A DNA stretch of 64,000 bases from Paenibacillus terrae (GTDB lineage: Bacteria > Bacillota > Bacilli > Paenibacillales > Paenibacillaceae), in assembly GCF_000943545.1 (NCBI RefSeq), contig NZ_JTHP01000001.1, forward strand, positions 124,001 to 188,000, written 5' to 3'. A program made the position numbers and the translations under genes. A model generated the notes under the pieces. That model did not search any database. It worked only from the letters and a program-made list of their open reading frames with translations, and was not told the DNA's origin. Numbering within the stretch: the stretch's first letter is position 1; every line of letters begins with the position of its first letter. This document shows, in pieces, positions 36,069 to 45,200 of this stretch.

Positions 36069-37118
36069 TTAGTAGTTAAATGTCGCCAGTGTACTGTTGT
36101 TTTCGTTCGAATGAACAATACCTTTTACACGTGATACATTTTTATTTCTAATGTCCGAAATAATATCTTCTTGGATTCTATTCTTTTGGTAGTAAGTTAG
36201 ACTATTCCAATCATCCGTTTTAACATAAGCATCTACAGTAACTTCACTGGAGTCGCCCTTTACGCTAAAGTCTATAGAAACATTATTGTATTTGCGGTCA
36301 AAGTCGTTGAGTAATACTCTTTTGAGTTCGCTCAGATCAACTTTAGAGGATAATTTTTCCAGATCAACATTTCCTTTGCTATCGGCTTCAAAGGTTACAA
36401 GTTTGTTTCCATTATTGGAGTTTTTGACGGTTCCTTCAATATCAGCGTCTTTAAAGGTTTTCAAAATATCATTCGAAATATCTTCAAGATAAGACTCTTG
36501 TCTACTACTCGAAATATCGTTCCATCTACTTTCTGTCAACTCAATAGTCACAGTAATATCGTTTTTATCACCTTTCAAGGTAATATCTGCATTGGCATTA
36601 TTTTTATCGCGATAGTCTCTATTCAATTGGCGCTCCAGATCCTTCAAGGTGCTGGAGCTGCTTTTGTTTGCGTCATCTTTTAACGTCTGATTGTCTTTTT
36701 GCAATTGAGCGATGGTAGCGTCTTTAGTTGTGTTCGCTGCTTTCGCTGTGTTCAGTTCCTGAGTCAGCGTCGTAATCTGGTTGTTCAATGCTGTAACTGT
36801 AGATTGATCAATCGGAACGCCTTTGTCAGCAATGACTACGCGTTTGTTGGTACCGTCCCAATCTACTTTTTTATCCAAAGCTGTACCTGCCAGACGAAGC
36901 GGGAGATAAGTCACGCCATCCAGCATAAATGGTTCTGTTTTTGCATCATAAGGAACCTCAGTTCCGTTGTAGATGATTTTGATATTGTTATAAACTGCTT
37001 GGATCGGCTTAGTCACTTGCGCGGCATATGTGGATTGGCTGAAAAGAGCCCCCGATATGGCCAAGGCGGATACGGCAGTGATAATGACAGGCTTTTTCAT
37101 GGATTTCAATGATTTCAT
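36069..37118 (-). CDS. Secreted stalk-domain protein with coiled coil
   Basis: 349 residues: signal peptide ending STYAA, a CuAO_N1-like stalk domain (about 35-98, VPYDAKTEPFMLDGVTYLPL, VDWDGTNKRVVIADKG), a coiled coil (about 105-165, QITTLTQELNTAKAANTTKD), and an alpha/beta C-terminal region of two similar halves, each with an ITVTIE/VTVDAYV strand followed by a helix. Function unknown; likely cell-surface. AAGGGG precedes the ATG. This is the intact parent of the remnant at 34618-35335. Confidence 0.8.
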   Translation of the reverse strand: MKSLKSMKKPVIITAVSALAISGALFSQSTYAAQVTKPIQAVYNNIKIIYNGTEVPYDAKTEPFMLDGVTYLPLRLAGTALDKKVDWDGTNKRVVIADKGVPIDQSTVTALNNQITTLTQELNTAKAANTTKDATIAQLQKDNQTLKDDANKSSSSTLKDLERQLNRDYRDKNNANADITLKGDKNDITVTIELTESRWNDISSSRQESYLEDISNDILKTFKDADIEGTVKNSNNGNKLVTFEADSKGNVDLEKLSSKVDLSELKRVLLNDFDRKYNNVSIDFSVKGDSSEVTVDAYVKTDDWNSLTYYQKNRIQEDIISDIRNKNVSRVKGIVHSNENNSTLATFNY

Positions 37119-37315
37119 TCGTTGGTCTACCCCTTTATTTGAGAATTATAGCCTAGTTCATAGACTAGAGTAACATTAATGACTACAAAATCCAACACGT
37201 TTGGAGGGATATTAGCAGATGTGCTTATATTGGTTAGACGCAACAGCAACAGTAAAAGTTGCCCTGTTTTCGTAAAAGTTTTTTGAAAATTTGTCGAACA
37301 AAACAAGTCAAACAA
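37119..37315. other. Intergenic stretch
   Basis: AT-rich promoter region of the stalk-domain gene on the minus strand; no gene or strong motif seen. Confidence 0.3.
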
Positions 37316-37349
37316 AATAAGCCCGCTGCACAAGACAGCGAGGCTTATT
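37316..37349 (-). terminator. Terminator of csbD
   Basis: AATAAGCC..CGCTG with CAGCG..GGCTTATT; on the minus strand it is followed by a T-rich run. Confidence 0.7.
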
Positions 37350-37388
37350 CGAAAAATAGTGCGTCAAAGCTTATAACCAAAGCACGAA

Positions 37389-37565
37389 TTATTTGCCGTC
37401 CTTCAGCTTGCCTGCTGTTTCCTGAAGATGGCCTTTGGCCTTATCCAGTTTACCTTCGGCTTGAAGTGATTTATTATCCGTGGCATTCCCGATTTGATCC
37501 TTGATTTCACCTTTGGCTTTGTTAACATTACCTTTGATTTTATCGCTGATTCCGTTATCCTTCAT
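37389..37565 (-). CDS. CsbD family general stress protein
   Basis: 58 residues, highly charged, from MKDNGISDKIKGNVNKAKGE to LQETAGKLKDGK, the canonical CsbD pattern. In Bacillus the family is induced by sigma-B stress; molecular role unknown. AGGAGGG at 8 bases before the ATG; 11 extra upstream codons are ignored. Confidence 0.9.
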   Translation of the reverse strand: MKDNGISDKIKGNVNKAKGEIKDQIGNATDNKSLQAEGKLDKAKGHLQETAGKLKDGK

Positions 37566-37719
37566 GTTGTAGCCCTCCTTATGTGATCGAAATTTCATTC
37601 AGCATGCTGTAGTTAGTCTTTACCCGAGCGAGGGTGATGCGAAACGGAAAGCTGTGCGACATACAAGGGTATAATGATGGATACAGGCCAAATCAGAACG
37701 TGAAATGAGGAGTGGGCGT

Positions 37720-38235
37720 ATGCTAAAAATTTTGTTATTTATTTTTGTTATTCAAATTATTTACGTATCTGCGTATACACTGCGTATGATTTTGACGCTG
37801 AAAGGACAGAAGTACGTTGCTGCGCTCATAAGTACTGTAGAAGTTACGATCTATGTGCTGGGCCTGAACATGGTGCTTAAGTATTTGGATCAGGTGGCAA
37901 GTCTCGCGGTTTACGCCATCGGCTATGCGCTTGGTATTCTCATTGGAGCATGGATTGAGGAAAAAATAGCGCTCGGCTACGTAACCGTCAAGGTGATCAG
38001 CAATGAGGTCAACGGAGGTATCGCCAATGCGCTGCGTGACAAAGGGTACGGTGTTACAGCCTGGCTGGGCAGCGGGCGGGATGGAGATCGGCTGGTGATG
38101 GAAATTTTGGCTAAGCGAAAAAATCAGAACAAGCTGTACCAATCCATTCTGGATATTGATCCCAAGGCCTTTGTCATTACAGTGGAGCCGAAGCAGTTTC
38201 ATGGCGGCTTCTGGACCAAGGCGATCCGCAAGTAA
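37720..38235 (+). CDS. YebE/UPF0316 family membrane protein (DUF2179)
   Basis: 171 residues: three TM helices (ILLFIFVIQIIYVSAYTLRM, ALISTVEVTIYVLGL, VYAIGYALGILIGAW) followed by a soluble DUF2179-like alpha/beta domain (GYGVTAWLGSGRDGDRL, IDPKAFVITVEPK). Function unknown. GAGGAG before ATG 37720. Confidence 0.88.
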   Translation: MLKILLFIFVIQIIYVSAYTLRMILTLKGQKYVAALISTVEVTIYVLGLNMVLKYLDQVASLAVYAIGYALGILIGAWIEEKIALGYVTVKVISNEVNGGIANALRDKGYGVTAWLGSGRDGDRLVMEILAKRKNQNKLYQSILDIDPKAFVITVEPKQFHGGFWTKAIRK

Positions 38236-38308
38236 ACATTTTGGAAAAATACGCATATTTTTCAGATGATGGAGCATATTAATACCCGCACAGGAGGGAT
38301 TTAACAAT

Positions 38309-38509
38309 ATGCCAACAGGAACAGTCAAATGGTTTAATGCAGATAAAGGCTTCGGCTTTATCGAGACAGAGGGCCAGGATATTTTTGTCCACTACAGTGC
38401 TATCGACGGCGAAGGCTTCAAGACGCTGGACGAAGGCCAGCATGTGGAATTTAATGTGGTGGAAAGCCAGCGCGGGCCGCAGGCGGAGCATGTCACCAAG
38501 ACCAGCTAA
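38309..38509 (+). CDS. Cold shock protein (CspA family)
   Basis: 66-residue OB-fold RNA chaperone with RNP1 KGFGFIE and RNP2 DIFVHYSAI. Binds single-stranded RNA and melts structure at low temperature. AGGAGGG 8 bases before the ATG. A stem-loop (38533-38570) separates it from the cold-inducible YdjO-like gene, with which it forms a cold-response pair. Confidence 0.95.
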   Translation: MPTGTVKWFNADKGFGFIETEGQDIFVHYSAIDGEGFKTLDEGQHVEFNVVESQRGPQAEHVTKTS

Positions 38510-38532
38510 AACGGGTCAGGACGAGCTGATCA

Positions 38533-38570
38533 GAGGAGCCTCTTTGCCGCTTCGTTGGGCGGGGCTCCCT
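38533..38570 (+). terminator. Stem-loop after the cold shock gene
   Basis: AGGAGCC pairs with GGCTCCCT; no strong T run, so it may only attenuate read-through into the next gene. Confidence 0.45.
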
Positions 38571-38614
38571 TCTAATGTAGGGGATTACCCCATAAAACCG
38601 AGGGGGGAATGTAG

Positions 38615-38827
38615 ATGTACAGGCGCCAGGCTCCGGAGATTATCCCAGAGGAAGATACGGCGATTTGGTCGTGTACCAGCGAGGGTTGCAACGGCTGGAT
38701 GCGGACGGATTTCACCTTTTTGAGCGAACCGGTTTGTCCGTTCTGCCAAGCCTCCATGGGACAGGAAACGCGGATGCTCCCGATTCTCAATCGAACGGGC
38801 AACTCTTTTGTGGCCCAACGCTCCTGA
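38615..38827 (+). CDS. Cold-inducible YdjO-type protein
   Basis: 70 residues with a zinc-ribbon-like set: CTSEGC near residue 20 and CPFC near 42, plus WMRTDFTF between. Matches the YdjO family. AGGGGGGAATG before ATG 38615. Adjacent to csp. Confidence 0.85.
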   Translation: MYRRQAPEIIPEEDTAIWSCTSEGCNGWMRTDFTFLSEPVCPFCQASMGQETRMLPILNRTGNSFVAQRS

Positions 38828-38871
38828 GTAAAGGCGAGTATGTTGACCACGTGTGTAGAATCTATGAACAT

Positions 38872-38907
38872 CAAAAGCCGCTCCAGCGACATGCTGAGCG
38901 GCTTTTG
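38872..38907. terminator. Bidirectional terminator
   Basis: CAAAAGCCGCTcCAGC / GCTGaGCGGCTTTTG, between convergent genes. Confidence 0.9.
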
Positions 38908-38953
38908 GTTGTGAAGCTTTGAGAATGGGCCAATTGTCCAAAACACACATCGA

Positions 38954-39967
38954 TCACGGCCTCTCCATGCGCTGCACGGAATCACGATACACGATGTGAC
39001 CTTGTACAAGGACCCGGCCAAAACGACTGCCGGGATGGCTTATTTTTTTCATCATGGATTCAATGGCAGTACGGGCCATCTGTTCAATGTCCACTCCAAC
39101 GGTGGTCAGCTGCGGAACAATAAGGGTGGCATATACATCGTTGTCGAAGCCAACCACAGAGCAATCTTCAGGCACGCGGTATCCCAGAGCAATGAGCTTT
39201 TGCACCAGGTTGTACGCGACCTGGTCACAGTTGCATACGAAGGCGGTCGGCAGTGGCTGGGGCAGCTCCATATCAACGTATACACCCTCGTCGTCCCGGT
39301 CGCTGAGCACCCACTCGTTACGCAGGGGCAGCCTGTGCTCCAGCAAGGATTTATAGTAGCCGAGGAAACGGTCCTGAATGCTACTGGTGGAGTGGAGATT
39401 ACCCACATATGCAATGTCCCGATGTCCCTGGGCGATCAAATAGTTGGTCAGCTCGTAGGCTCCGTAAAAATTATCGGTTACTACGGAGTCGATATCGGCA
39501 TGCTCATCATAAAAATCAAGAAACATTTTGGGCAGGTCCATGGACTGCACTAGCTCAATATATGGCTTACTCACTTGTCCCAGAAGAATGAAGCCATCCA
39601 CCTTGCGATCGTAATAGATACGTGGCAGATTAAGCTGTTCTTCGTCTTCGCGATGGAGGATGTGAAGAATGCCGTAGTAGCCGTATTGCTCAAGTTCCCG
39701 CGAAATTTGCTGATAGATGTGCAGATAAAACGATTGGCCGGGGCCGGTAAAACGCTCGGGAATGACAACACCAATGTTATAGGTGAGGCCCTCCTTCATG
39801 GACTTGGCAGCGGTATTGAAACGGTAGCCCATTTCGCCCGCAAGCGTCTTGATGCGCTCCTTTAGCTCATCGCTAACTCCATCCTTGTCATTGAGCGCCT
39901 TCGACACGGTCACGCTGCTAACCCCCAGCTTTTCTGCAATATCCCGCATCGTTACGTTGCTCTTCAT
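38954..39967 (-). CDS. LacI-family regulator of the mannoside genes
   Basis: 337 residues: HTH MRDIAEKLGVSSVTVSKALN with the hinge segment RFNTAAKSMKEG, then a sugar-sensing domain (GHRDIAYVGN, CDQVAYNLVQKLIALGYRVP, SVVGFDNDVYATLIVP). Third gene of a leftward run after the epimerase and GH130 genes but separated by the repeat array 40006-40188. Likely binds the GGTTATCGKTAAMY sites at 42632 and 42880, repressing both divergent arms until a mannoside is present (inference). Confidence 0.9.
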   Translation of the reverse strand: MKSNVTMRDIAEKLGVSSVTVSKALNDKDGVSDELKERIKTLAGEMGYRFNTAAKSMKEGLTYNIGVVIPERFTGPGQSFYLHIYQQISRELEQYGYYGILHILHREDEEQLNLPRIYYDRKVDGFILLGQVSKPYIELVQSMDLPKMFLDFYDEHADIDSVVTDNFYGAYELTNYLIAQGHRDIAYVGNLHSTSSIQDRFLGYYKSLLEHRLPLRNEWVLSDRDDEGVYVDMELPQPLPTAFVCNCDQVAYNLVQKLIALGYRVPEDCSVVGFDNDVYATLIVPQLTTVGVDIEQMARTAIESMMKKISHPGSRFGRVLVQGHIVYRDSVQRMERP

Positions 39968-40005
39968 TTCCTGTTCCGCCTTCCAATTTAAAAAAGATCA
40001 ACATC

Positions 40006-40147
40006 AGCAGCGTAGCCGCCCTGTCGAGAAAAATCAGCAGCATAGCTGCCCTGTAAACATAAAGAGTAGCAGCATAGCTGCCCAGTAAAGATAAAGAGTA
40101 GCAGCGTAGCTGCCCAGTAAAGATAAAGAGTAGCAGCATAGCTGCCC
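40006..40147 (-). repeat. Five-unit tandem array of AGCAGCRTAGCYGCCC, about 32-bp period
   Basis: Units start at 40006, 40036, 40068, 40100 and 40132 (spacing 30, 32, 32, 32). Each has the 5-3-5 palindrome GCAGC-ATA-GCTGC (or GTA); spacers are near-identical (AGTAAAGATAAAGAGT). The array lies between the LacI and GH130 genes. A single inverted copy is at 42731-42746. Confidence 0.9.
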
Positions 40148-40188
40148 AGAGAACAACCATTAGCCTGCGGATAACAGTTGTTCTCTGG
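40146..40188 (-). repeat. 12-bp perfect hairpin heading the tandem array
   Basis: CCAGAGAACAAC / GTTGTTCTCTGG with a 19-base loop containing (minus strand) AGGCTAATG. On the minus strand the second arm runs straight into GGGCAGCTATGCTGCT, as in the element at 42689. Confidence 0.85.
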
Positions 40189-40228
40189 ATAGTATACATG
40201 GTTCCGCAGGCAGGATAAAGCTTGCGGC

Positions 40229-41428
40229 TTATGTCCGCTGCGAAGAATGAGGGCGTGCTTGCAACAGCGCCTCATTGCGCTGAATCAGCTCACGTCGGAC
40301 AGCGGCGCTGCCGAGTGAACGCAGTGGGTCAGGCGGTGTGTTGAACGTGTAGTCCTCCAAGCGGGCGACGGTCGTTGTTGCCACGTGGATACGGGTATCA
40401 CTGGAGGCGTAGTAAATAAAGACTTCATTTTGCTCGTTAACCAATGCTCCATTGCAAAAAATAACGTTCGAGACATCCCCGACACGCTCTTCATCATAGG
40501 GGGCTATAAAATGCCCGCCGGGCTTGGCGATGACGCACGAAGGGTCCTCCAGGTTGGTGGCAAAGGTGTACAGCACATATCGCAAACCAGCGGCGGTATT
40601 GCGTACGCCATGAGCGATATGAATCCAGCCGCGGCTGGTCTTGATCGGAGCGGGCCCCTGCCCGTTCTTGGCTTCGTACACCGTATGATAGCAGCGCTCG
40701 TCAATCACTGTTTCGCTCTCAATCACAGGCTGTGTAATATCCTCGCACAGACCGAAGGCAATGCCACCGCCCGAGCCGGTGGAAATAAATCCATCCTGCG
40801 GACGAGTGTAAAAGGCGTATTGGCCGTTCACGAATTCGGGGTGCAGGACAACGTTACGCTGTTGCGGTGATCGGGTGGAGATATTCGGTAGACGGGTCCA
40901 TGTGCGAAGATCGCGGGTGCGGACCAGTCCGGCCTGAGCGACAGCGCTGGAGGTGTCGTGTGCTGGTGCGTCAGGGTCCTTTTTCTCCGAACAATAAATA
41001 CCGTAGATCCAGCCGTCCTCATGCTTCACCAGCCGCATATCGTACATATTCGTTTCATCTGGGTCGATATCGTCCCATATCAATGGGGCATCGATGAACC
41101 GGAACTGGTCAATACCGTTGTCGCTCTCGGCCAGGGCGAAAAACGATTTCCGATCCAGCCCCTCGGTGCGGGAAACCAGAATATATTTGCCCTCATGATA
41201 GATTGCGCCCGGGTTTAACGCTGCATTCACGCCCAGACGCTCCATGAAAAACGGGTTCGTCTGCTCGTTCAAATCAAACCGCCAGTGCAGCGGGACGTGA
41301 TGACGTGTGAGTACAGGGTAACAGTAGCGTTCGTAGATGCCATTGTAAAAGGTGGTGTTGACCTCATTCAGGCGTGTAATCAGTTCCTCTTGCTGCGCAA
41401 GCAGCTTATTGTATTGAGTATGAATCAT
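40229..41428 (-). CDS. GH130 4-O-beta-D-mannosyl-D-glucose phosphorylase
   Basis: 399 residues, five-bladed propeller family. Uses phosphate to split Man-beta-1,4-Glc into mannose-1-phosphate and glucose in the cytoplasm. Motifs: [38 protein letters not shown] with the acid Asp region, and [18 protein letters not shown]. Its length and N-terminal helical extension fit the GH130_1 branch. Start overlaps the epimerase stop (ATGA); together they convert mannobiose via mannosylglucose. Confidence 0.88.
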   Translation of the reverse strand: MIHTQYNKLLAQQEELITRLNEVNTTFYNGIYERYCYPVLTRHHVPLHWRFDLNEQTNPFFMERLGVNAALNPGAIYHEGKYILVSRTEGLDRKSFFALAESDNGIDQFRFIDAPLIWDDIDPDETNMYDMRLVKHEDGWIYGIYCSEKKDPDAPAHDTSSAVAQAGLVRTRDLRTWTRLPNISTRSPQQRNVVLHPEFVNGQYAFYTRPQDGFISTGSGGGIAFGLCEDITQPVIESETVIDERCYHTVYEAKNGQGPAPIKTSRGWIHIAHGVRNTAAGLRYVLYTFATNLEDPSCVIAKPGGHFIAPYDEERVGDVSNVIFCNGALVNEQNEVFIYYASSDTRIHVATTTVARLEDYTFNTPPDPLRSLGSAAVRRELIQRNEALLQARPHSSQRT

Positions 41429-42600
41429 TTCGTTCCCATCCTTTCCAGCATTTCAATGCAAAATCGACTATTGTGATAAGGGCATTTCCAAGGTCCTGCA
41501 ACTTCTTTTGGATCAGGCTTGCCATCCGCTTGAACGGACCAGAACCATTCACCTCCAGGTCGTGGATCTACGATATACTGCCGAGTGTAGGCCCACAAAT
41601 CCCGTACAATCTGTAAGAAACGTTCGTCCTGTGTTCGTTGATACGCATTGTAAAAGCCGACGATTCCTTCTGCCTGTACCCACCATATGCGCGAGGTGTC
41701 TACCCGATCGCCTTCCCGTTCGTTGATCAGTGAACCATCTGGCTGAACAGCACGTTCGGCTACCGCATGGGCGATATCCACCACCATGTCTACATATTCC
41801 GGGGGATGGTGCCCCAGTACGTTCATAGCTTCCTCAATCAGCCAACTGGCTTCAATGTCGTGACCGTACGAGGTCAGGTCGAGCAGAGAGCGCCAGTCAC
41901 TGTCGAAAAATACCCCCAACCGCCGGGTGGAAGCATCGTAAACACGACTGTATAAAATGTCCAGTACATTCACCAGTGCATCTCGCACGCTTTCATCTGG
42001 CCATACGCGCAGTAATTGGGTATACGCTTCCAGAACATGAATATGTGTATTCATGGTGATATGCGCAGTAACCCCGTTTTCGCTGAGCAGCTCATTAGGC
42101 TGTGTGTTCCACATACGGTCAAATTGTTCACCATATGCTTGGCGGGTGCGATCATATCCTTTTTGCTCCAGCAGGTGAAACAGCTCCTTAGCTAGTGGCA
42201 GTGCATCGGGGTCGCCCGTTGCCCGCGCATATTCGGACAAGGCATAAATGGCGAATGCCTGTGCATAGACGTGCTTGCAGGTGTCGGCAGGACGGCCCGT
42301 ATGATCTGCCATCCAGTACATTCCTCCATATACCGGGTCTATCAGGTGCTCTTGCAGGAACAGGAAAGCGTGTCGTGCGGCATCCTTATAGATGCGTTCC
42401 CCGGTCACACGGGCTGCCGCCGAGAATGACCAGAGTAACCGTGCAGTGGCAATCCCGCCCTTGTCCGCCTTCGTATGGATGTGCAGATCGACATCCACCT
42501 CACCATAAAATCCACCGTGCGCTTCATCCTTCAACCTTAGCCAGAACGGGAGTATATGATCCTTCCATTCCTGTCTGATCTCATGTAGCAACGTGTCCAA
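41425..42600 (-). CDS. Cellobiose 2-epimerase (AGE family)
   Basis: 391 residues, (alpha/alpha)6 barrel. Epimerises the reducing-end glucose or mannose of beta-1,4-disaccharides, turning mannobiose into mannosylglucose for the phosphorylase next door. Motifs: [52 protein letters not shown] (catalytic His region) and [14 protein letters not shown] start at 42600 with AAGGAGGG about 9 bases upstream. Confidence 0.9.
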   Translation of the reverse strand: MDTLLHEIRQEWKDHILPFWLRLKDEAHGGFYGEVDVDLHIHTKADKGGIATARLLWSFSAAARVTGERIYKDAARHAFLFLQEHLIDPVYGGMYWMADHTGRPADTCKHVYAQAFAIYALSEYARATGDPDALPLAKELFHLLEQKGYDRTRQAYGEQFDRMWNTQPNELLSENGVTAHITMNTHIHVLEAYTQLLRVWPDESVRDALVNVLDILYSRVYDASTRRLGVFFDSDWRSLLDLTSYGHDIEASWLIEEAMNVLGHHPPEYVDMVVDIAHAVAERAVQPDGSLINEREGDRVDTSRIWWVQAEGIVGFYNAYQRTQDERFLQIVRDLWAYTRQYIVDPRPGGEWFWSVQADGKPDPKEVAGPWKCPYHNSRFCIEMLERMGTK

Positions 42601-42631
42601 GAGGCAAAACCCTCCTTTGTAAATTCTATTA

Positions 42632-42645
42632 GGTTATCGGTAACT
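42632..42645 (-). promoter_or_regulatory. LacI-type operator, leftward arm
   Basis: GGTTATCGGTAACT, near-palindromic with the central CG typical of LacI-family sites, 32 bases before the epimerase start. It matches GGTTATCGTTAAAC (minus strand of 42880-42893). Confidence 0.65.
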
Positions 42646-42688
42646 TTATTTAAAATCATAATCACGTATTTCAAAGCTGTCAACTCTC

Positions 42689-42746
42689 CTGAAACATAAC
42701 CGTTACCCCAAGGCTAATGGTTATGTTTCAGGGCAGCTATGCTGCT
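42689..42746 (+). repeat. Hairpin plus GGGCAGCTATGCTGCT element
   Basis: CTGAAACATAACC / GGTTATGTTTCAG, 13 bp perfect, 17-base loop with AGGCTAAT, then GGGCAGCTATGCTGCT. Same loop end and tail as the minus-strand element at 40006-40188, but different arm sequence, so the stem has covaried. Confidence 0.85.
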
Positions 42747-42839
42747 ATCGTTATTACTTTGTGTGGGAAGCACTATCCGAATTGTATTGGCATTATGGAG
42801 CTTTTATAGCTCTGCTTATATATTCACAAAATAATAAAA

Positions 42840-42869
42840 TTGACATAGTAAGCGTTATCATAATAAAAT
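42840..42869 (+). promoter_or_regulatory. Promoter of the mannoside importer with internal cre site
   Basis: TTGACA, 18 bases, TAAAAT. AGTAAGCGTTATCA (42847-42860) inside the spacer matches the cre consensus at 13 of 14 positions, so CcpA should block the promoter during rapid glucose growth. Confidence 0.7.
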
Positions 42870-42879
42870 GATTTCGTTA

Positions 42880-42893
42880 GTTTAACGATAACC
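42880..42893 (+). promoter_or_regulatory. LacI-type operator, rightward arm
   Basis: GTTTAACGATAACC, about 11 bases past the -10 and 30 before the ATG; partner of the site at 42632. Confidence 0.65.
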
Positions 42894-42922
42894 TTATTTT
42901 AAAAATCGGGAGGGGTCGTTTT

Positions 42923-44245
42923 ATGAAGTTGTCCAAGGTTTTGGTGCCGTTACTATCGGTGCTATTGTTAGCGGGGTTGTTTGCAGGGTGTACCCCAAAA
43001 GGATCAGATACGCCAGCAGCCAGCTCTGATCCGAAGGATATGGAAGGTGAAATCACGGTCATTACACAACGGACAGATATTGTGGATACGGTGTTTCAGG
43101 ATTACGCCAAGGAATTTAACAAGCTTTATCCGAAGGTGAAGGTCAATTTTCAGGCATTAGCCGATTATGAGAGCCAAATTAAAATTCGGATGGGCACCAG
43201 GGATTACGGAGATGTTTTGCTTATTCCTACCAGCATTCCCATTGCAGAACTACCCGAATTTTTCGAACCGCTAGGCACTTATGAGGAGATGAAGAGCAAG
43301 TATGCCGGTATTGAAGAACGTATGGTGGACAATAATGTCTACGGTATTCCGGTAGCAATGACGTATTCTGGTGTGATTTATAACAAAAATGTGTTCAAGG
43401 ATGCGGGGATCACGCAACTTCCTAAAACCCCGGATCAATTTTTGAAAGCGCTACAGCAGATTAAGGACAAAACCAAGGCAGTGCCGCTGTTTACGAACTA
43501 TGCCTCCGGGTGGGCACTGACCCAGTGGGAAGCTGATTTGGCTACAGTGGCGGGTACGAAGGAATATGTGAATGTCACACAGCCGAGTACAGACGACAAT
43601 TTTACGAAGGGTCAGCCTCACTATGAGCTGTATAAGATCATGTACGATGCCGCTAAAAATGGTCTGATCGAAAAAGACCCAACCACCACGGATTGGGAAA
43701 CCTCCAAGGCGGATCTGGCTCAAGGCAAAATCGGTACGATGGTACTCGGCTCCTGGGCCATTGACCAGATCAAAAGCACAGCTACCAACAAGGATGATAT
43801 CGGCTTTATGCCGTTTCCAACAAATGCCTCCAAGGTGCTTGTTCCGCTGGCAGGTGATTACAACCTCGGTATTAACGTAAACAGTGAAAATAAAGCGGCG
43901 GCTCGTGCCTGGGTGGACTGGTTTACTGAGAAGTCCAATTATGCCGTAGAGCAGGCGGGCAGTATTAGTCCGCTACAGGGTGCGAAATTACCTGAGATTT
44001 TGAAGCAATACGGAGATCAGGGAGTTGTCTTTGAAACGCTCACTCCTTCGCCAAAAGGACAGGAAGGGATTGTCAATAAAATCGACACAAAGGGAGAAAT
44101 CGGTTTGTGGCAGCCGGACTTCAAGAAACGCATTATTGAGGCAGCGGTCGGTAACCGCCCGGAATCGTATGACACCATTATGAAGGATCTGAACGACGCA
44201 TGGGTGAAGGCGCGTGCCGAAGTGGCTGCGAAGGAAGCCGAATAG
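42923..44245 (+). CDS. Sugar-binding lipoprotein of the mannoside ABC importer
   Basis: 440 residues, lipobox FAGC (Cys near 23) after a hydrophobic signal; family 1-type extracellular binding protein with YGIPVAMTYSGVIYNKNVFKDAGI, cut here by its context, and GTMVLGSWAIDQIK. Captures oligosaccharide, likely beta-mannosides by context. GGGAGGGG precedes the ATG. First gene of the rightward operon. Confidence 0.92.
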   Translation: MKLSKVLVPLLSVLLLAGLFAGCTPKGSDTPAASSDPKDMEGEITVITQRTDIVDTVFQDYAKEFNKLYPKVKVNFQALADYESQIKIRMGTRDYGDVLLIPTSIPIAELPEFFEPLGTYEEMKSKYAGIEERMVDNNVYGIPVAMTYSGVIYNKNVFKDAGITQLPKTPDQFLKALQQIKDKTKAVPLFTNYASGWALTQWEADLATVAGTKEYVNVTQPSTDDNFTKGQPHYELYKIMYDAAKNGLIEKDPTTTDWETSKADLAQGKIGTMVLGSWAIDQIKSTATNKDDIGFMPFPTNASKVLVPLAGDYNLGINVNSENKAAARAWVDWFTEKSNYAVEQAGSISPLQGAKLPEILKQYGDQGVVFETLTPSPKGQEGIVNKIDTKGEIGLWQPDFKKRIIEAAVGNRPESYDTIMKDLNDAWVKARAEVAAKEAE

Positions 44246-44312
44246 TCATCTGAACTGACGATTAGAAAGGATCGACGTAGCAGTCGATGGACGGATAGCC
44301 AGGAGGTGCAGC

Positions 44313-45198
44313 ATGTTTAAATTTTCGAATCTCAGCTACTCCAAACAAAGAATGGCGATTATTGCAGCCTTTTCATTTATTCCGCTGGCGCTGCTGGTCA
44401 CTTTTGCGTACTTGCCAGTGATCAACATGTTCAAATACAGCTTTTCGGACTGGAACGGCTATAGTAAGCGTCTTGAATATGTGGGCTTTGAAAACTATAT
44501 CAAAATCTTTACCGACCCCGAGTATTTCTCGGTGTTTAAGGTCAGTCTGTATTACTTTGTCGCTACGTTTGTACAGATGGGGCTGGCCCTTTATTTTGCA
44601 ACCATTCTCAGCTTTCAAACCTGGTTTAAAAATGTGTTTAAGGGCATTTTATTTTTCCCTTCCCTGATGAACGGGGTGGCCATTGGTTTTATTTTTCTGT
44701 TCTTCTTCAAGCCGGACGGCACGCTGGATACGCTACTTCAGGCACTGGGGCTGGGTTCGTATATCAAGCTGTGGCTGGGCAACCCGGAGATTATTAATAT
44801 TTCACTGGCTGGCACGTCGATCTGGAGATACATGGGCTTTAACTTTATTGTGTTTCTCGGTGCGATTTCCTCCATATCAAGTGATCTGTATGAAGCGTCT
44901 GATATGGACGGGGCCAACCGCTGGCATCAGTTTCGGTACATTATTTTGCCGAGTATCAAGCGGATTTTGCAGCTGAATCTCATCTTGGCGATTAGCGGTG
45001 CGATCAGTGCATTCGATATTCCGTATATTATGACTGGCGGCTCCAATGGCAGTAAAACGTTCGTCATTCAGACGATTGACGTGGCGTTCAATGTACAGCA
45101 AGGTCGGTCTGGCCTCGGCGATGGCGGTTATTTTGCTGCTGATTGTGATCGTGGTTACGCTGCTGCAACGTTTGCTGATTCGGGGAGAGGAGGATTAA
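44313..45198 (+). pseudogene. Sugar ABC permease, frameshifted near its C-terminus
   Basis: First membrane subunit (SYSKQRMAIIAAFSFIPLAL, EAA loop EASDMDGANRWHQFRYIILPS). After FN at 45087-45092 an extra G (45093) shifts the frame. Dropping it gives YSKVGLASAMAVILLLIVIV and ends RGEED-TAA at 45198, the normal permease end, with AGAGGAGG for the next gene. As read, the protein instead runs on and fuses to the second permease (573 aa). Either a real mutation or a sequence error; about 294 residues when corrected. Confidence 0.8.
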
Positions 45199-45200
45199 CC

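Noticed and set aside
37127-37333. 68-residue minus-strand frame
   Set aside because: Upstream of a well supported gene start, no RBS, atypical composition.
40006-40147. CRISPR array
   Set aside because: Spacers are nearly identical to each other, only five short units, no cas genes.
39918-40199. 93-residue repetitive minus-strand frame
   Set aside because: Product of the 32-bp tandem repeat; overlaps the LacI start and lacks an RBS.
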